Source: Ciona intestinalis (lineage: Eukaryota > Chordata > Ascidiacea > Phlebobranchia > Cionidae). From it: a DNA stretch of 64,000 nucleotides. Made by a program: the position numbers and the translations under genes. The stretch spans positions 3,178,646 through 3,242,645 of the forward strand of contig NC_020170.2 of NCBI RefSeq assembly GCF_000224145.3, in the 5' to 3' direction. Positions 23,301-33,611 of this stretch are shown piece by piece (within the stretch, counting starts at the first letter, position 1; each line of letters starts with the position of its first letter). The notes beneath the pieces are model-generated. The model was not told the DNA's origin. It did not search any database and saw only the letters and a program-made list of their open reading frames with translations.

Positions 23301-24807
23301 AGGCGACGAAGGCGTATATCAGTGCAGAGCAAGTAATAGTCCTAACCGTTATAAAGAGGGAGTTAATTTGTACCAGCACTGGAAAATCGAAGAGGCCCCC
23401 GTGACTAATATGAAGTGTGGAGAAGGTGATTATTAAAGTAATAAATTATGCATAATGCTTATAGCATTGTTTAGTTTAACTTAATGCCGCATCATCAATT
23501 ATATAGTGCTGGTCGGTGCACGAGATGGGTTATATTGTGGGGTAAGATGGGATACCTTTAGCACATAATACCCGAACATTCTGATAATTTTAAAACAAAT
23601 AACAACGGTCTATGAGAGTTGTAAGGATACAGTTTTATAATTCTTTAAATTTTCTTTGTTTACTTTCAATTGGGACGAGAAAATAGAATGAAAGGTATAC
23701 TACAACATACTATAAAGCAAATATATGAAAGTTTTTGATGCTCTTATACATCCATGTACCTTACGTGACAGCTACTACAATAGCAACAACATTCGCGGAT
23801 GTCGCACCTACGTCATCTTATAACAGGTCTGTAATAAGTGACGTCATTAACCTTGCAATGACGTCAATACCTAACATCAAGAAATCTAATGATATATACG
23901 AAAAGCAAGAACCAGGTATTTGACAAAAATAAATAATCTGTTAACAGAAATTTCCCATTTTGGCAGTTTTTTTTCTAGCGCCGAATTGGCAAAAATGATG
24001 CTCGGTTTTTAGATGTTCCTCATTTGCCCGGTAAAGACACAATAATTTAGGAACATAATATGCAAAACTCTTTACTTGTAGAAACGCCAAATCGAAGGAA
24101 GGTTCGCCCAATTATTAATCGACCACCACGGAGAAGCACAGCACCAAATAATACAACCGGTAGAGGGACAGGTAAAGTTATTATTAGAGTCTCGATTTTC
24201 AAAACCGATACATATACAGTTTGTACTCTATTTGGGTGAGGTTTCGTGGCGTTGCGGGCCATGGGTCATAGAATTTATTAGGCAAGAATGGGCCTATTAC
24301 TCAAACGTATAGAGTTAAGATTTTTACTCGCAATGAAACAGGTGTTCATCTAAAATCTATAGTTTTCTTATTAGCTATAAAAGGCGTAATAAGACGTTTT
24401 AGTCACATTATAAGGTTTAATAGAGTGCCTAAAAGTAGTGAAAGTATATAGAACTTTTTTTTGGTTTAGGCAGGATACATGTTGTCATTCTCTTTTACCG
24501 CCGTCTCATTTATTGATAAACTTTAAAGAATTTTTAGCCGTATGTCGTAAAAACGACCCCAAAACAACCAGGTATAATTTGGAATACTGAGTTTTAACGC
24601 TATCCATCTTAATTGCTCCAAAGTATTATAGAACCAAAATGTTGGTAATTATTTGTAATATAATAGGTTGCGCCCTACTAAATTATATGTTTCACATTTT
24701 TTGTTGTTATATATTTTCTCAATATTTTTCTAGGTTCCACATTTCATCAAAGCCTGCATGTCCTGCTTTCGTCTCTTATCTTCTTATCTTGTATTGTGAC
24801 GTTATAA
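20330..24807 (+). CDS. Secreted single-Ig-domain protein with GPI-like C-terminus
   Basis: Seven exons join in phase to 257 residues: 20330-20393, 22585-22694, 22856-22975, 23254-23425, 23772-23915, 24082-24171, 24734-24807. Exon 1 is a signal peptide (VRILAFVHVALNRGE). Exons 2-4 encode one immunoglobulin domain: strand B EIRVTCMARS, core Trp in DIEWWFKEQQ, and the strand F signature DEGVYQCRASN. Extra Cys residues (GADCGK before, NMKCGE after) could add a disulfide. A Ser/Thr/Pro- and basic-rich stalk with sequons NRS and NTT follows. The last exon ends in a hydrophobic tail (HVLLSSLIFLSCIVTL) with no cytosolic residues, as in GPI-anchored proteins. The partner and orthologue are unknown to me. 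The ATG sits in GAAATGG context. Confidence 0.8.
20676..20712 (+). repeat. MITE fragment
   Basis: Only the left end remains (GAGGGGGGGATGTGGGACAC then TTAAGCACATATTGC), in intron 1 of the Ig gene. Confidence 0.5.
21452..21600 (+). repeat. Degenerate MITE remnant
   Basis: The forward-type internal sequence GGGACATTTTCATTC, TTGTCCTATTTGGTGGTAAAC is recognisable but decays to the right. It directly precedes a better copy. Confidence 0.55.
21603..21793 (+). repeat. MITE copy in Ig gene intron 1
   Basis: TAGGATGGGGGAAGATGGG at the left, TGTCCCATCTTTTCCCACC at the right, forward. It lies next to an older remnant of the same family. Confidence 0.85.
23015..23170 (-). repeat. Degenerate MITE remnant in Ig gene intron 3
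   Basis: Pieces such as GGGTATAAGACAGAATACC, TATTCTTTGTTTATTACC and AAATGAGACGAAAAGATAAAAT retain the reverse-type order. Confidence 0.5.
23535..23713 (-). repeat. MITE copy in Ig gene intron 4
   Basis: GTGGGGTAAGATGGGATACC then TAGCACATAATACCCGAAC, and TTGGGACGAGAAAATAGAAT to the right. The right terminus is eroded. Confidence 0.75.
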
Positions 24808-26113
24808 AGCATATGTTTATCTTCCGATGGATTGTATAACATAATCACTGTGATCAAACAATGCGGCCATCAGACACGCCCCCGGAATGTAAAACCCAGA
24901 GAGGGATTACCGAAATCGCCCTCACTAATGGATATTTCAAGGACAGACACCGCCGCAACAATACCGAAAAGACGAATTGCATTTCGGCGTTTTAAATTAG
25001 AAAATCTGTCAGTTTAGCGGTTTGGTCTTTTGAAAAATGTTGTTTGATGTTGGGTGAATTTGAAACCAAAGTTCAGATCGCACAATTTTGATAAAAATTT
25101 ATTCTGTTATTTTCCTGTTTCAATCATGTTGATATATTGCTTGAAATAAAATTTCTTTCATGATTGATACGACGCTGCGTTAACGCCGTTGGTCCTTACA
25201 ATGGTTTTGATTTTTTTAGGCATATGTTACATCATCTAAAAAGATCCCACAGTAAAAACGTATCGGAACTTAGTTGACCTAACAACAAAAATTAGAATGA
25301 TTGAGTTTATAAAACGCGCATTGGACGACTCTGTTTAAGTAACCCCGGCGTGTACAGCTATGATGAATTCGACTAATATATTGACCAATATTTACATTTA
25401 TAGGTTAGCCTTGAGTAACGTACGTAGCTTGACCTTGGTCTAGGTTCAAAGTCTTAATACCAATAAAACTGTGTATCAATTGTTGAAAACGTACAAAAAT
25501 AAACATATTTTGAATTACCTCTTAAAACTGCACAAAAAATAGCCCAATTATAACAGCGATACAAAAAACGTGAATCGTTCACCCGTTTTATTGTTGTAGC
25601 ATCATGTACAAAGTCACGTAATAATATCCAAATGTCATGAATTTAAACAACCAATAACGGTCTATAAAAGTCGTGATCACGACTATCCTCAAGGATGGTG
25701 TTATAATTTTGTGAATGTTCTTTATTTCCTATGAAATGGGACGAGACAATTTAATAAAACGGTGTCCCATCTTCCCTCATCCTACTATATATTGTTAAAA
25801 CTTTGGCAAAATAATAAAAAAAATTGTGGCACCAAAGCTTTGGTATTAGTTGGTGCTTAATATTGGGCTATGTCCGCCAAAGGTTACAACTTCAAAACTC
25901 TGCAGCGATGCTGCTGCGCGCTCAAGGTTAGCAAATTGCAGCAAATATGTTTGCCTACCAAAGTTCCTACATGTGACGCACGCACGAAGGTCGAAATTTG
26001 AAAGAACCTTGAAAAGGTTTCCCAGAACCGCATTTGAAGTGGACCAAGTTTCGTTATAAAAGCTGCGGTCGCAAACAGAAGTCTCATATCAGAGGCATAC
26101 GTCGTAGTATAAG
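24808..26113. other. Ig-gene 3' region and intergenic DNA before the elongase
   Basis: A likely Ig-gene poly(A) signal AATAAA is at 25145-25150. The stretch 24850-24990 is unusually GC-rich, with two overlapping open plus-strand frames, yet no clear product. A MITE lies at 25.6 kb. The elongase promoter must lie near the right edge. Confidence 0.5.
25600..25788 (-). repeat. MITE copy, reverse, intergenic
   Basis: The left end is eroded; TAATATCCAAATGTC, CCAATAACGGTC and TGGGACGAGACAAT are followed by an intact right end GGTGTCCCATCTTCCCTC. Confidence 0.75.
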
Positions 26114-28575
26114 ATGGCTGCGTTAGCAATTCAAGCAATTGAGGCTTACAATGAGACAATGTATAGACCCGGTAAACTTAATTTTATTAACAAAAAAAAC
26201 AAAGTTATAAACCAAAAAAATAGTATTTGTAAGGGTTACAACTTCTGCATTTGTATTTTATATCTTACTAATTTTGCATTCACCGAAAATATATTTTTTT
26301 TAAATTAAATCAAATGATTTATAAGCTAATATGTGTATAATGTTGAATGTGTATATTTTTAGATTGTTTTAAACCGTACTGTTTCTATCACGCAGATCCG
26401 AGGTCCCTGGCCTACCCACTGATCGAGTCTCATGCCTTCAACGTGTGCAGCACACTTCTGTATCTATTTATTGTTATTTTTGCCGGGCCGCGGTACATGA
26501 AAAATAGGAAAGCTTTCGATCTACGAAAAGCTATAGTTGTTTATAATCTTACCATGGTTGTTGTTTCGGCATGGATGGTATACGAGGTGAGAGAAATGTA
26601 TATTATGACTATCAAAATCAAATGGGGCTATATTATTTAACCCATCGGTGACCGGGTGAATGCTTAACGCCCCTACCATTAAAGGCTTGAGTGTTTTGGG
26701 CAAGACACTTACACCGCAATTGCTCGAATACAGTGAATCCTTATGGGTTGTCTAAGTTGTCTGCCATATAACCCAAAAATAAAAAGAATCTTTCATAATC
26801 ACTTACAAAATAAAACAAGTTAAATTCAATCTTGCATTTATTTTTATGATGAAACTTATACCTTATTTTTTACAGTTTTTGGCTGCCGGTTGGGCAACTG
26901 GCTATTCATTAACGTGTCAGAAAGTCGACTACAGTACGTCACCCAAAGGTCTACGAATGCTCCGTGTTTGCTACGTGTATTGGTTATCTAAACACGTCGA
27001 GTTTTTAGATACGGTAAGAATAGATTTCATTTGTATGTATCTGCATGTTTGAGAATGACAGATTACTGGGAAAAGCCAGCATGTCTGAATATTATTATCA
27101 AAATAATATTTTTTTGTATCGTCGTACTCAAAATTTTAAGATGTAGTAGGGTTGGGAAGGATGGGACACCTTTTCCTTCTATTGTCTCGTCCCATTCTGC
27201 AGTGATCACGACTCCCATGAACCGTTGTTAGTTGTTTAAAACTCCGCCTATACGTTAAACAACCCGATTGTAATTGCGCTTATAACAGCGCCATATGTAT
27301 TTTAAATAGCATAAAATATATTGTCCTATTTATTAATCACTCACGACGTTTTTATTTTGTATGCAGTATTTTTTCATTGCGCGCAAGAAGACGCAACAGA
27401 TTACATTTCTACATGTGTTCCACCATACGATAATGGCATACACATGGTGGTACGGAGTTAAGTTCGCTGCAGGTTCGTCAATTATATACAATATTGTGTT
27501 TACATGCATTTTTACTATAATTACTAAACGAATCAAAGCGCGCCTGTCTATATCGGCCATTTCACTTTATTACATTACAATATCAAAATTTAAACGGGAA
27601 TCGTTAAAGATGTTTATACATACCTTTAAATTCCGTTTTAGCAGAGCCCAATATTTTTGCCCAACTGAATATAGAGAAATATACAGACAGCTTCTTTGCT
27701 GGTATTAACGGTAACCCATCTTGCCCCACCGTACTATATATCTGTGCTTTTATACGATTCCTTAATTCCTGATAAATAAAGAAGGAACTTATATTCAGGT
27801 GGCCTTGGGACATTTCATGCTCCTTTGAATTCCTTTGTTCATGTCATCATGTATTTCTATTATGGAATGGCTGCATTGGGTCCGACATACAGAAAATATA
27901 TTTGGTGGAAGAAATACGTAACTGCTATTCAATTGGTGAGCTATGGACACCTTTACCACAATATACAGTAGGGTGGGGGGAGATGGGACACCTTTGGCAC
28001 TGAATATCCAAATATCCTGATCTTGTTTTACGTTTTTATAATTCTTTGATTGTTCTTTGGTTACTGTCATATGGGACGAGAAAATAGAATACAAAGGTGT
28101 CCAATCCTCCCCCACCCTACTATATATATATTAATATCGTGATCGTATTTTAAACAATTAACAACGGTGCATGGGAGTCCTGGGGATACGGTTTTATAAT
28201 TTGTTAAATCTTTTTGTTTGCTACCAAATCGGACGAAAAAATCGAAGGAAAAGGTGTCCACTCTCCCCCAAATCGTATACTATATTATATGTTTTCTTTT
28301 TAACCAGATTCAGTTTGTGATTATCTTTACTCACATTATGAACATTCTGCTGTTCCAAAACTGCGAGTATCCGCCAATCTTGAAGTATATCGTTCTTGCT
28401 TATTGTAAGTTGTTGAGTTGAGTTTTTTATTATGCCGACTTCTAAGCTATAATTACTCTTTTCAGGCTGCTCTTTTTTCGTTTTGTTCACGAACTTTTGG
28501 ATACAAAACTACAGTAAGAAGTCTACGAAGAACTTACCATCAGACAAAGAACAACAACGAGTCAAAGCAGAATAA
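26114..28575 (+). CDS. ELOVL-family very-long-chain fatty acid elongase
   Basis: Seven exons (26114-26171, 26363-26586, 26876-27013, 27367-27472, 27799-27935, 28308-28404, 28466-28575) give 289 residues, the usual family length. ELOVL enzymes are multi-pass ER membrane 3-keto acyl-CoA synthases that condense malonyl-CoA with a long acyl-CoA. The catalytic histidine box HVFHH falls at about 156-160, followed by [17 protein letters not shown]. Upstream is KHVEFLDT and downstream [12 protein letters not shown] and the [13 protein letters not shown] block, all diagnostic. The HVFHHT sequence and tryptophan pair recall ELOVL1/ELOVL7 more than ELOVL2/5 (which have HVYHH), but I do not assign a subtype. 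The C-terminus RVKAE is a plausible dibasic-type ER retrieval signal. The TAA stop sits inside an AATAAA hexamer. Confidence 0.94.
26635..26800 (+). repeat. SINE-like element in elongase intron 2
   Basis: Shares GGGCAAGACACTTACACCGCAATTG and TATGGGTTGTCTAAGTTGTCTGCC (quoted in parts) with the copies at 14.7, 57.8 and 61.5 kb. Ends are approximate. Confidence 0.65.
27144..27241 (+). repeat. MITE, left part with internal deletion
   Basis: Left end AGTAGGGTTGGGAAGGATGG and TCTCGTCCCATTCTGCAG run straight into GACTCCCATGAACCGTTG, skipping the central segment. The right terminus is missing. Elongase intron 3. Confidence 0.7.
27702..27742 (+). repeat. MITE right-end fragment
   Basis: GGTAACCCATCTTGCCCCACC then GTACTATATA matches only the terminal repeat. 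Elongase intron 4. Confidence 0.5.
27967..28123 (-). repeat. MITE copy, first of a doublet
   Basis: AGTAGGGTGGGGGGAGATGG at the left and TCCCCCACCCTACTATA at the right; the central AACGGTC segment is deleted. Elongase intron 5. Confidence 0.8.
28127..28280 (-). repeat. MITE copy, second of a doublet
   Basis: Begins inside the element at ATCGTGATCGTATTTTAAAC and reaches the right end (GGTGTCCACTCTCCCCC). Same orientation as the preceding copy and joined to it by a short TA run. Confidence 0.7.
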
Positions 28576-29605
28576 ATGAGACATGCTTATGTTTTTCTTA
28601 TATTGGCCTTAAACAAACGTTTCTTATTTTTTGCTTTCTGTATGCGTATAAAATATATATAAACTCTATATTCATACATTGATTGTTAAAACCTAATAAA
28701 TGAAATGTATGGAATTGGTTTAAACTCTTTGGAGCATTGATCGTATCTAAACTTCCACGCTGGGCATGTAAAACCTGTATTATCCTGCCAAGTATGGATA
28801 CTAAATAGAAAGTAATAAAATTATTGCTACGCTTTTTACACAAATACACAGTTAAGCTGAAGAAGTTTAGGTTTGAAACACGCTGCTTTGCATGCTCATA
28901 TAGGACTCTTGTCTGTAGTTGCATCTCGTTACAAGAAACACATCTCAGTTAAAACTAAAGGTGTTTGCTTAACTTAAACCCCAGCATTCTTGTTTTAGCC
29001 AACTTCAAACTCCGTTTTTCCAAACATGTAGGCTTCTAAGCGACTATAAGCACTGTCGTCTGTCGATCGCTTGCGTGTACACTTTTGTGTTTTTAATAAT
29101 GACCTATCTAATCTTGTGTGCAAGGATAATTGAAGTTCCTTCGCATATTACGAGCAGTGACTTCTTTACTCAACCTTAGAAACCATGGGTGGACAAAGAA
29201 TAGTTTAGTAATGTAAAATCTGCTTTTGGTTTGCAATTTGTACGTACCATTTCTATCGACGACTTTTCCAAACTTAGGGGATTTTATTTTTTCTTTAAAG
29301 TGCGTATAGTACGTTTTGTACTGCACGGTACGACAGGCGAACTATGTGTAGTCAATCTTTAATGTCACTGTTCGAGGGTGATCAATAGCTCTTACCAGCA
29401 TTGTACACATGCATTATACTTTTTTTTAAATATGAAATAACCGTATAGGCCTACTGTATAGAATATTTCGGTTACACTAGAATTGCGTGTGAAAGGTTTT
29501 TGGATTTTATTCTAGTAATTTTGTTCTTTAATTTTAACAGATTTATATAAGCTTATTTTGTTATTTCTTTGTTATAAAACTATATTGAAATATCTGCAAC
29601 AAGTC
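28576..29605. other. Intergenic, no gene seen
   Basis: Elongase 3' region and HCCS upstream region. A second AATAAA lies near 28694. Just before HCCS a pyrimidine-rich stretch ending TTTTAACAG (about 29540) could be a leader-intron or trans-splice acceptor. No other structure found. Confidence 0.5.
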
Positions 29606-31597
29606 ATGGGAAATTCTGCATCCACTGACAAAACTCCACAAGGTATTCTAAGTTGCTTTTTCTAATTACTGATAAATTTTATTGCTAGTGTATAGTTTTC
29701 AAACAATAAACAAAGAAAATAATAACCAAGAAAAATTAAATGATAAGTATTTTAATGGTTTTTGACAATTTCCCCACTATATTTTACAGCTCCAGCACCA
29801 AGCACTGTACCAAGCTACCCCAGTGAATGTCCTATGTCTCAAAGTGAAACTGGGGGACAACAGTGTCCGATGCAGGATAAAATTGATCCAACCAATATGG
29901 TACAAAGGAAAAATGCCAATTACTGTCATTTGTTTCGAAATCTTTAATATGAATTATTAGCTTTGTTAACAGGAAAACTGCAACATGTAAACTTTTTCAT
30001 TTTTTTATGAAATAAGCCCAAACAATAATAAAATAACCCCACATAAAACTCCTTCAACGTAGATGCCACCACCAAATCAAAGACCTTCTCCTGACCAGCC
30101 TTTCCCACTTGACACAACACGTGTGGTGTCTAGTATTCCAAAAGGCAATGCACCGGATGGGGAAACATGGGTTTACCCTTCACAGCAAATGTTCTGGAAT
30201 GCCATGCTGAGAAAAGGGTAAGTGTGTTTTACACAGGTGACATTGTTTGGGATCAAAGAAAGCACACAGTGAGACTGTCATGCACACGATATTTTGAAAC
30301 AATTTTCCTCCTATTGGTTGTGCTGTTTTATGATGCAGTGCAGGAATTCCATGGTAGCCCACTCTAGTATTTTATCATATTTTAAAACATGAAGGCCTAA
30401 ATATATTCAGATAAAATCAAAGTAAACATAATCTCCACATGAATTTATACTTTCAAACGATTTTGTTAGTTCTGCCATAATAAAAAGTTAATTTTCTTAA
30501 ATTAAGTTACATATAACTGCTTTTAAACAGCTGGAGGTGGAAGGAGGATGAACCTCAACAAACTGATATGGCGCACATCATATCCATTCATAATGCAAAT
30601 AATGAACAAGCATGGCAGGAAGTGCTGAAGTGGGAAGCATTTCATGCTAAGTAAGACACTTATTTGTGTTTGTCTACTTATTTTAAATTCTAATAAAAAT
30701 GGCATATTTATTCATACTGCAAAGGAAACTTATTTCTGTTAGTCTACTTATTTTAAATTATAAAAAAAATGGCAAAATTATGTTTTTTTTCATGATTATA
30801 CAGCTTATTTTAATGAATATACAGATTAAACATATTATTTTATCACAGGGAATGTCCATGTGGTCCAAAACTAGTCAAATTTGGTGGAAAAGCAACCGAT
30901 TTTTCACCTCGAGCAAGACTTAGAAGTTGGATGGGGTAAGAATTTTATTTATTATGTTCCTTAAATACTTTGCTATTTTATTAATTAACACAATCAATCT
31001 AGTTTTTTTTCTCTAAAAATATTCTTATATTTTCCTAAATGAACATAAAGAATGGTTACATGTCTAATTTCATTAATACATTAAGGAAATGTACGAGAGT
31101 ATTGTATTGTTATTGGCCATATGCCCGTATACTGTATTTGAGTCTAACCTTTGTATTATGTCGTGCTTAGATACGAGTTACCATTTGATCGTCACGATTG
31201 GATTGTTGATCGATGTGGGAAACAAGTTCGATATATAATCGATTATTATGATGGTGGAGTCGTGGACCCTGATACTTATCAATTCACCTTACTGGTTTGT
31301 TAGTTTTAAAAAAAAGCAAGGCTTCACAAACATGTTGATTCTACAAAAATATGAGTCATAATTTTTGACTGTATTTTGTTCATGCAGGATGTGAGACCAG
31401 CTCTAGACTCGTTTGGAGCATTTTATGACAGAAGCAAAGCAACACTGATGCGTTGGACAAGCTCATATAAAGCTGGTGGTGACAGTCGTGTGTATCATGA
31501 AGGGTCTGATGCAACAAACAAGCCAAATATGAAAACAGTGACTCACAATGATTCTGATATACCACCCGAATGCCCAATGCATGCAGCAAAGTCTTAA
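29606..31597 (+). CDS. HCCS: Holocytochrome c-type synthase (cytochrome c heme lyase)
   Basis: Seven exons (29606-29642, 29790-29899, 30063-30217, 30531-30650, 30849-30935, 31171-31294, 31388-31597) give 280 residues. The enzyme sits in the mitochondrial intermembrane space and attaches heme to the CxxCH motif of apocytochrome c and c1. The N-terminus bears Cys-Pro heme-regulatory motifs (SECPM, QQCPM), and a further ECPMH lies near the C-terminus. The conserved core includes [12 protein letters not shown], then [10 protein letters not shown], whose His (about residue 121) corresponds to the heme-ligating histidine of human HCCS, then [34 protein letters not shown] and [15 protein letters not shown]. 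The ATG begins MGNSAS, consistent with the family's N-terminal glycine. It converges on NDUFB7. Confidence 0.96.
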
Positions 31598-31730
31598 ATT
31601 TCTTCTTGCTTTTCATGTGAACATTTGAGCTGCTGTTTCATTCTTATTTATTCCTAATAACTTACCGGTGCCAACATGCACTGTGACATTGAAATACACC
31701 CAACATTTCAAAAAGTTTTGTGCAAGGAAA

Positions 31731-31990
31731 TGCGACGCAGTTGATTAGCGCCTCTAACCGTAAACTTGTCTCTTAACAGGCTCTTCACTGCTACCATTGT
31801 GGGCGTTATGTGTCTTTGAGCAAGACCCTTAGCGGCAATTGCTACAACCCAGTGGTCACTATGTCATAGGAGATAGTTTTGAAATAGCTCTTACAAATAG
31901 GTGCTAGTTTTGAAATAGCTCTTACAAATAGGTGCTTGCACCAGAAGCTATGCAGGTTGAAACAAACTTATGCAAAGCCCTGTTACCAAC
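31731..31990 (+). repeat. tRNA-derived SINE-like element
   Basis: Starts with an A-box-like CGCAGTTGATTAGCGCCTC and continues with GTCTTTGAGCAAGACCCTTAG and CAACCCAGTGGTCACTATG. It includes an internal tandem of TTTGAAATAGCTCTTACAAA with TAGGTGCT. It lies in the shared 3' region of HCCS and NDUFB7. Confidence 0.7.
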
Positions 31991-32125
31991 TATAAAATTA
32001 CGTACAATATTATTTACTTTGGGTATGCTCTTCATTCATCTAATTCAAAAGCAACACATGTATTGAACTATAAGGTTTGTATTGAGATGAAAACAGTAAA
32101 TTTTCGGTGCTAGTTGCAAATGACA

Positions 32126-32131
32126 AATAAA
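32126..32131 (+). terminator. Candidate poly(A) signal of HCCS
   Basis: AATAAA on the plus strand 529 bases after the HCCS stop, and only 26 bases short of the NDUFB7 stop codon on the other strand. Confidence 0.45.
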
Positions 32132-32156
32132 AAATACCAATATATATGGAAAACAC

Positions 32157-32791
32157 TTAATTTGCTTCCAAAGCTAGTCTTTGCTTTTCTCTTGCCATTA
32201 ACCGCTTTGTTCTCTCATATTCCAACATGCGATGCTTGATGCTAAATACAAATAAGGTTTAGTATTATTTAGTAATATTGAACGCAATATGGTTTTCGTT
32301 AAAGATTTGTTAAAAAAAATGAAAAAACTGTAGATATTTATATATATTGGAAAACATGCTCACTCATTCACTGTACAGTGCTGATACTTCTCAATCAAAG
32401 GTCGACAATTGTAGAGCTCTGGAAACCATTCTCTTCGACACTTCATTATATCCATGAACATGTGGGCACAATAATCTCTTTCTTCTCTTCGTAGTGCAGC
32501 TTTGTCCATCTCTTCAGATGTAGCAACCATTTCTAAACATGATATACTAAGATTAGAATAGAAAAAATACAGTGTTGTAAATAATATGTGCATATGTTGG
32601 TACTGCCAATGCATTGCAAGATTTTTTTTAAACTTAAGTAAAACATAGATGACCTAGGACAAAATTGAGGAAAACCAACTTTTTAACTTACCACGCACAG
32701 GCCTTGACGTGTCTTCAAATTTATCAAACACCCATTGTTTATTCAAAGGTTCATTTTCATGATCAATACTTCTACTAAGTCCCCAACCCAT
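32157..32791 (-). CDS. NDUFB7: NADH dehydrogenase 1 beta subcomplex subunit 7
   Basis: Three exons (32791-32692, 32532-32364, 32241-32157) give 117 residues. NDUFB7 is a peripheral intermembrane-space subunit of complex I imported through the Mia40 pathway. Both CX9C motifs are intact: C-AHMFMDIMK-C and C-RPLIEKYQH-C. REMVATSEEMDKAALRREE followed by RDYCAH aligns with the human protein. The start reads MGWGLS, preserving the N-myristoylation Gly2 with Ser6 known for this subunit. The C-terminal arm is shorter than in mammals (28 residues of mixed charge after exon 2), so the whole protein is about 20 residues shorter. Confidence 0.95.
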
Positions 32792-32950
32792 ATTGGGGCA
32801 GTCGGCTTATCAAATACCTGTTGAATAATCTGGCCAAATAAGTTAGGAAAGTTAAAATAAAAATAGTTCAGATAAAATAAATGCAATAAAACTAAACTCT
32901 GCAGTATTCCCAATCTAGGCACTGTGCAGTACGGGTCCCTCTAAAATGTC
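32792..32950. other. NDUFB7 upstream region
   Basis: Short AT-rich stretch between the NDUFB7 start and the satellite array. Any promoter must lie here or within the array. Confidence 0.4.
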
Positions 32951-32951
32951 A

Positions 32952-33554
32952 GTGTGCGCAGTGTGCGCAGTGTGCCGCAGTGTCCGCAGTGTGCCGCAGT
33001 GTGCCGCAGTGTGCGCAGTGTGCGCAGTGTGCGCAGTGTGCCGCAGTGTGCCGCAGTGTGCGCAGTGTGCGCAGTGTGCGCAGTGTGCCGCAGTGTGCCG
33101 CAGTGTGCGCAGTGTGCCGCAGTGTGCCGCAGTGTGCCGCAGTGTGCGCAGTGTGCCGCAGTGTGCGCAGTGTGCGCAGTGTGCGCAGTGTGCCGCAGTG
33201 TGCCGCAGTGTGCGCAGTGTGCGCAGTGTGCGCAGTGTGCCGCAGTGTGCCGCAGTGTGCCGCAGTGTGTCGCAGTGTGCCGCAGTGTGCCGCAGTGTGC
33301 GCAGTGTGCGCAGTGTGCCGCAGTGTGCGCAGTGTGCGCAGTGTGCCGCAGTGTGCCGCAGTGTGTCGCAGTGTGCCGCAGTGTGCCGCAGTGTGCGCAG
33401 TGTGCGCAGTGTGCCGCAGTGTGCCGCAGTGTGCGCAGTGTGCCGCAGTGTTCCGCAGTGTGCGCAGTGTGCCGCTGTGTGCCGCAGTGTGCGCAGTGTG
33501 TCGCAGTGTGTCGCAGTGTGCCGCAGTGTGCGCAGTGTGCCGCTGTGTGCCGCA
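32952..33554 (+). repeat. GTGTGC(C)GCA satellite array
   Basis: About 63 head-to-tail units of two lengths: 9-mer GTGTGCGCA and 10-mer GTGTGCCGCA, with rare variants (GTGTGTCGCA, GTGTCCGCA, GTGTTCCGCA, GTGTGCCGCT). Blocks such as three 9-mers followed by two 10-mers recur, showing higher-order duplication. Variants concentrate at the right edge. The array ends at a 50-N gap, so its true length is unknown. Open frames run through it on both strands only because the unit contains no stop. Confidence 0.97.
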
Positions 33555-33561
33555 ATGAGCG

Positions 33562-33611
33562 NNNNNNNNNNNNNNNNNNNNNNNNNNNNNNNNNNNNNNN
33601 NNNNNNNNNNN
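33562..33611. other. Assembly gap (50 N)
   Basis: Run of 50 N beginning seven bases after the satellite, most likely an array collapse or break. Confidence 0.99.

Noticed and set aside
32952-33554. Regularly spaced short repeats considered as a CRISPR-like array
   Set aside because: Units are contiguous with no spacers, and the surrounding genes are animal and intron-bearing.
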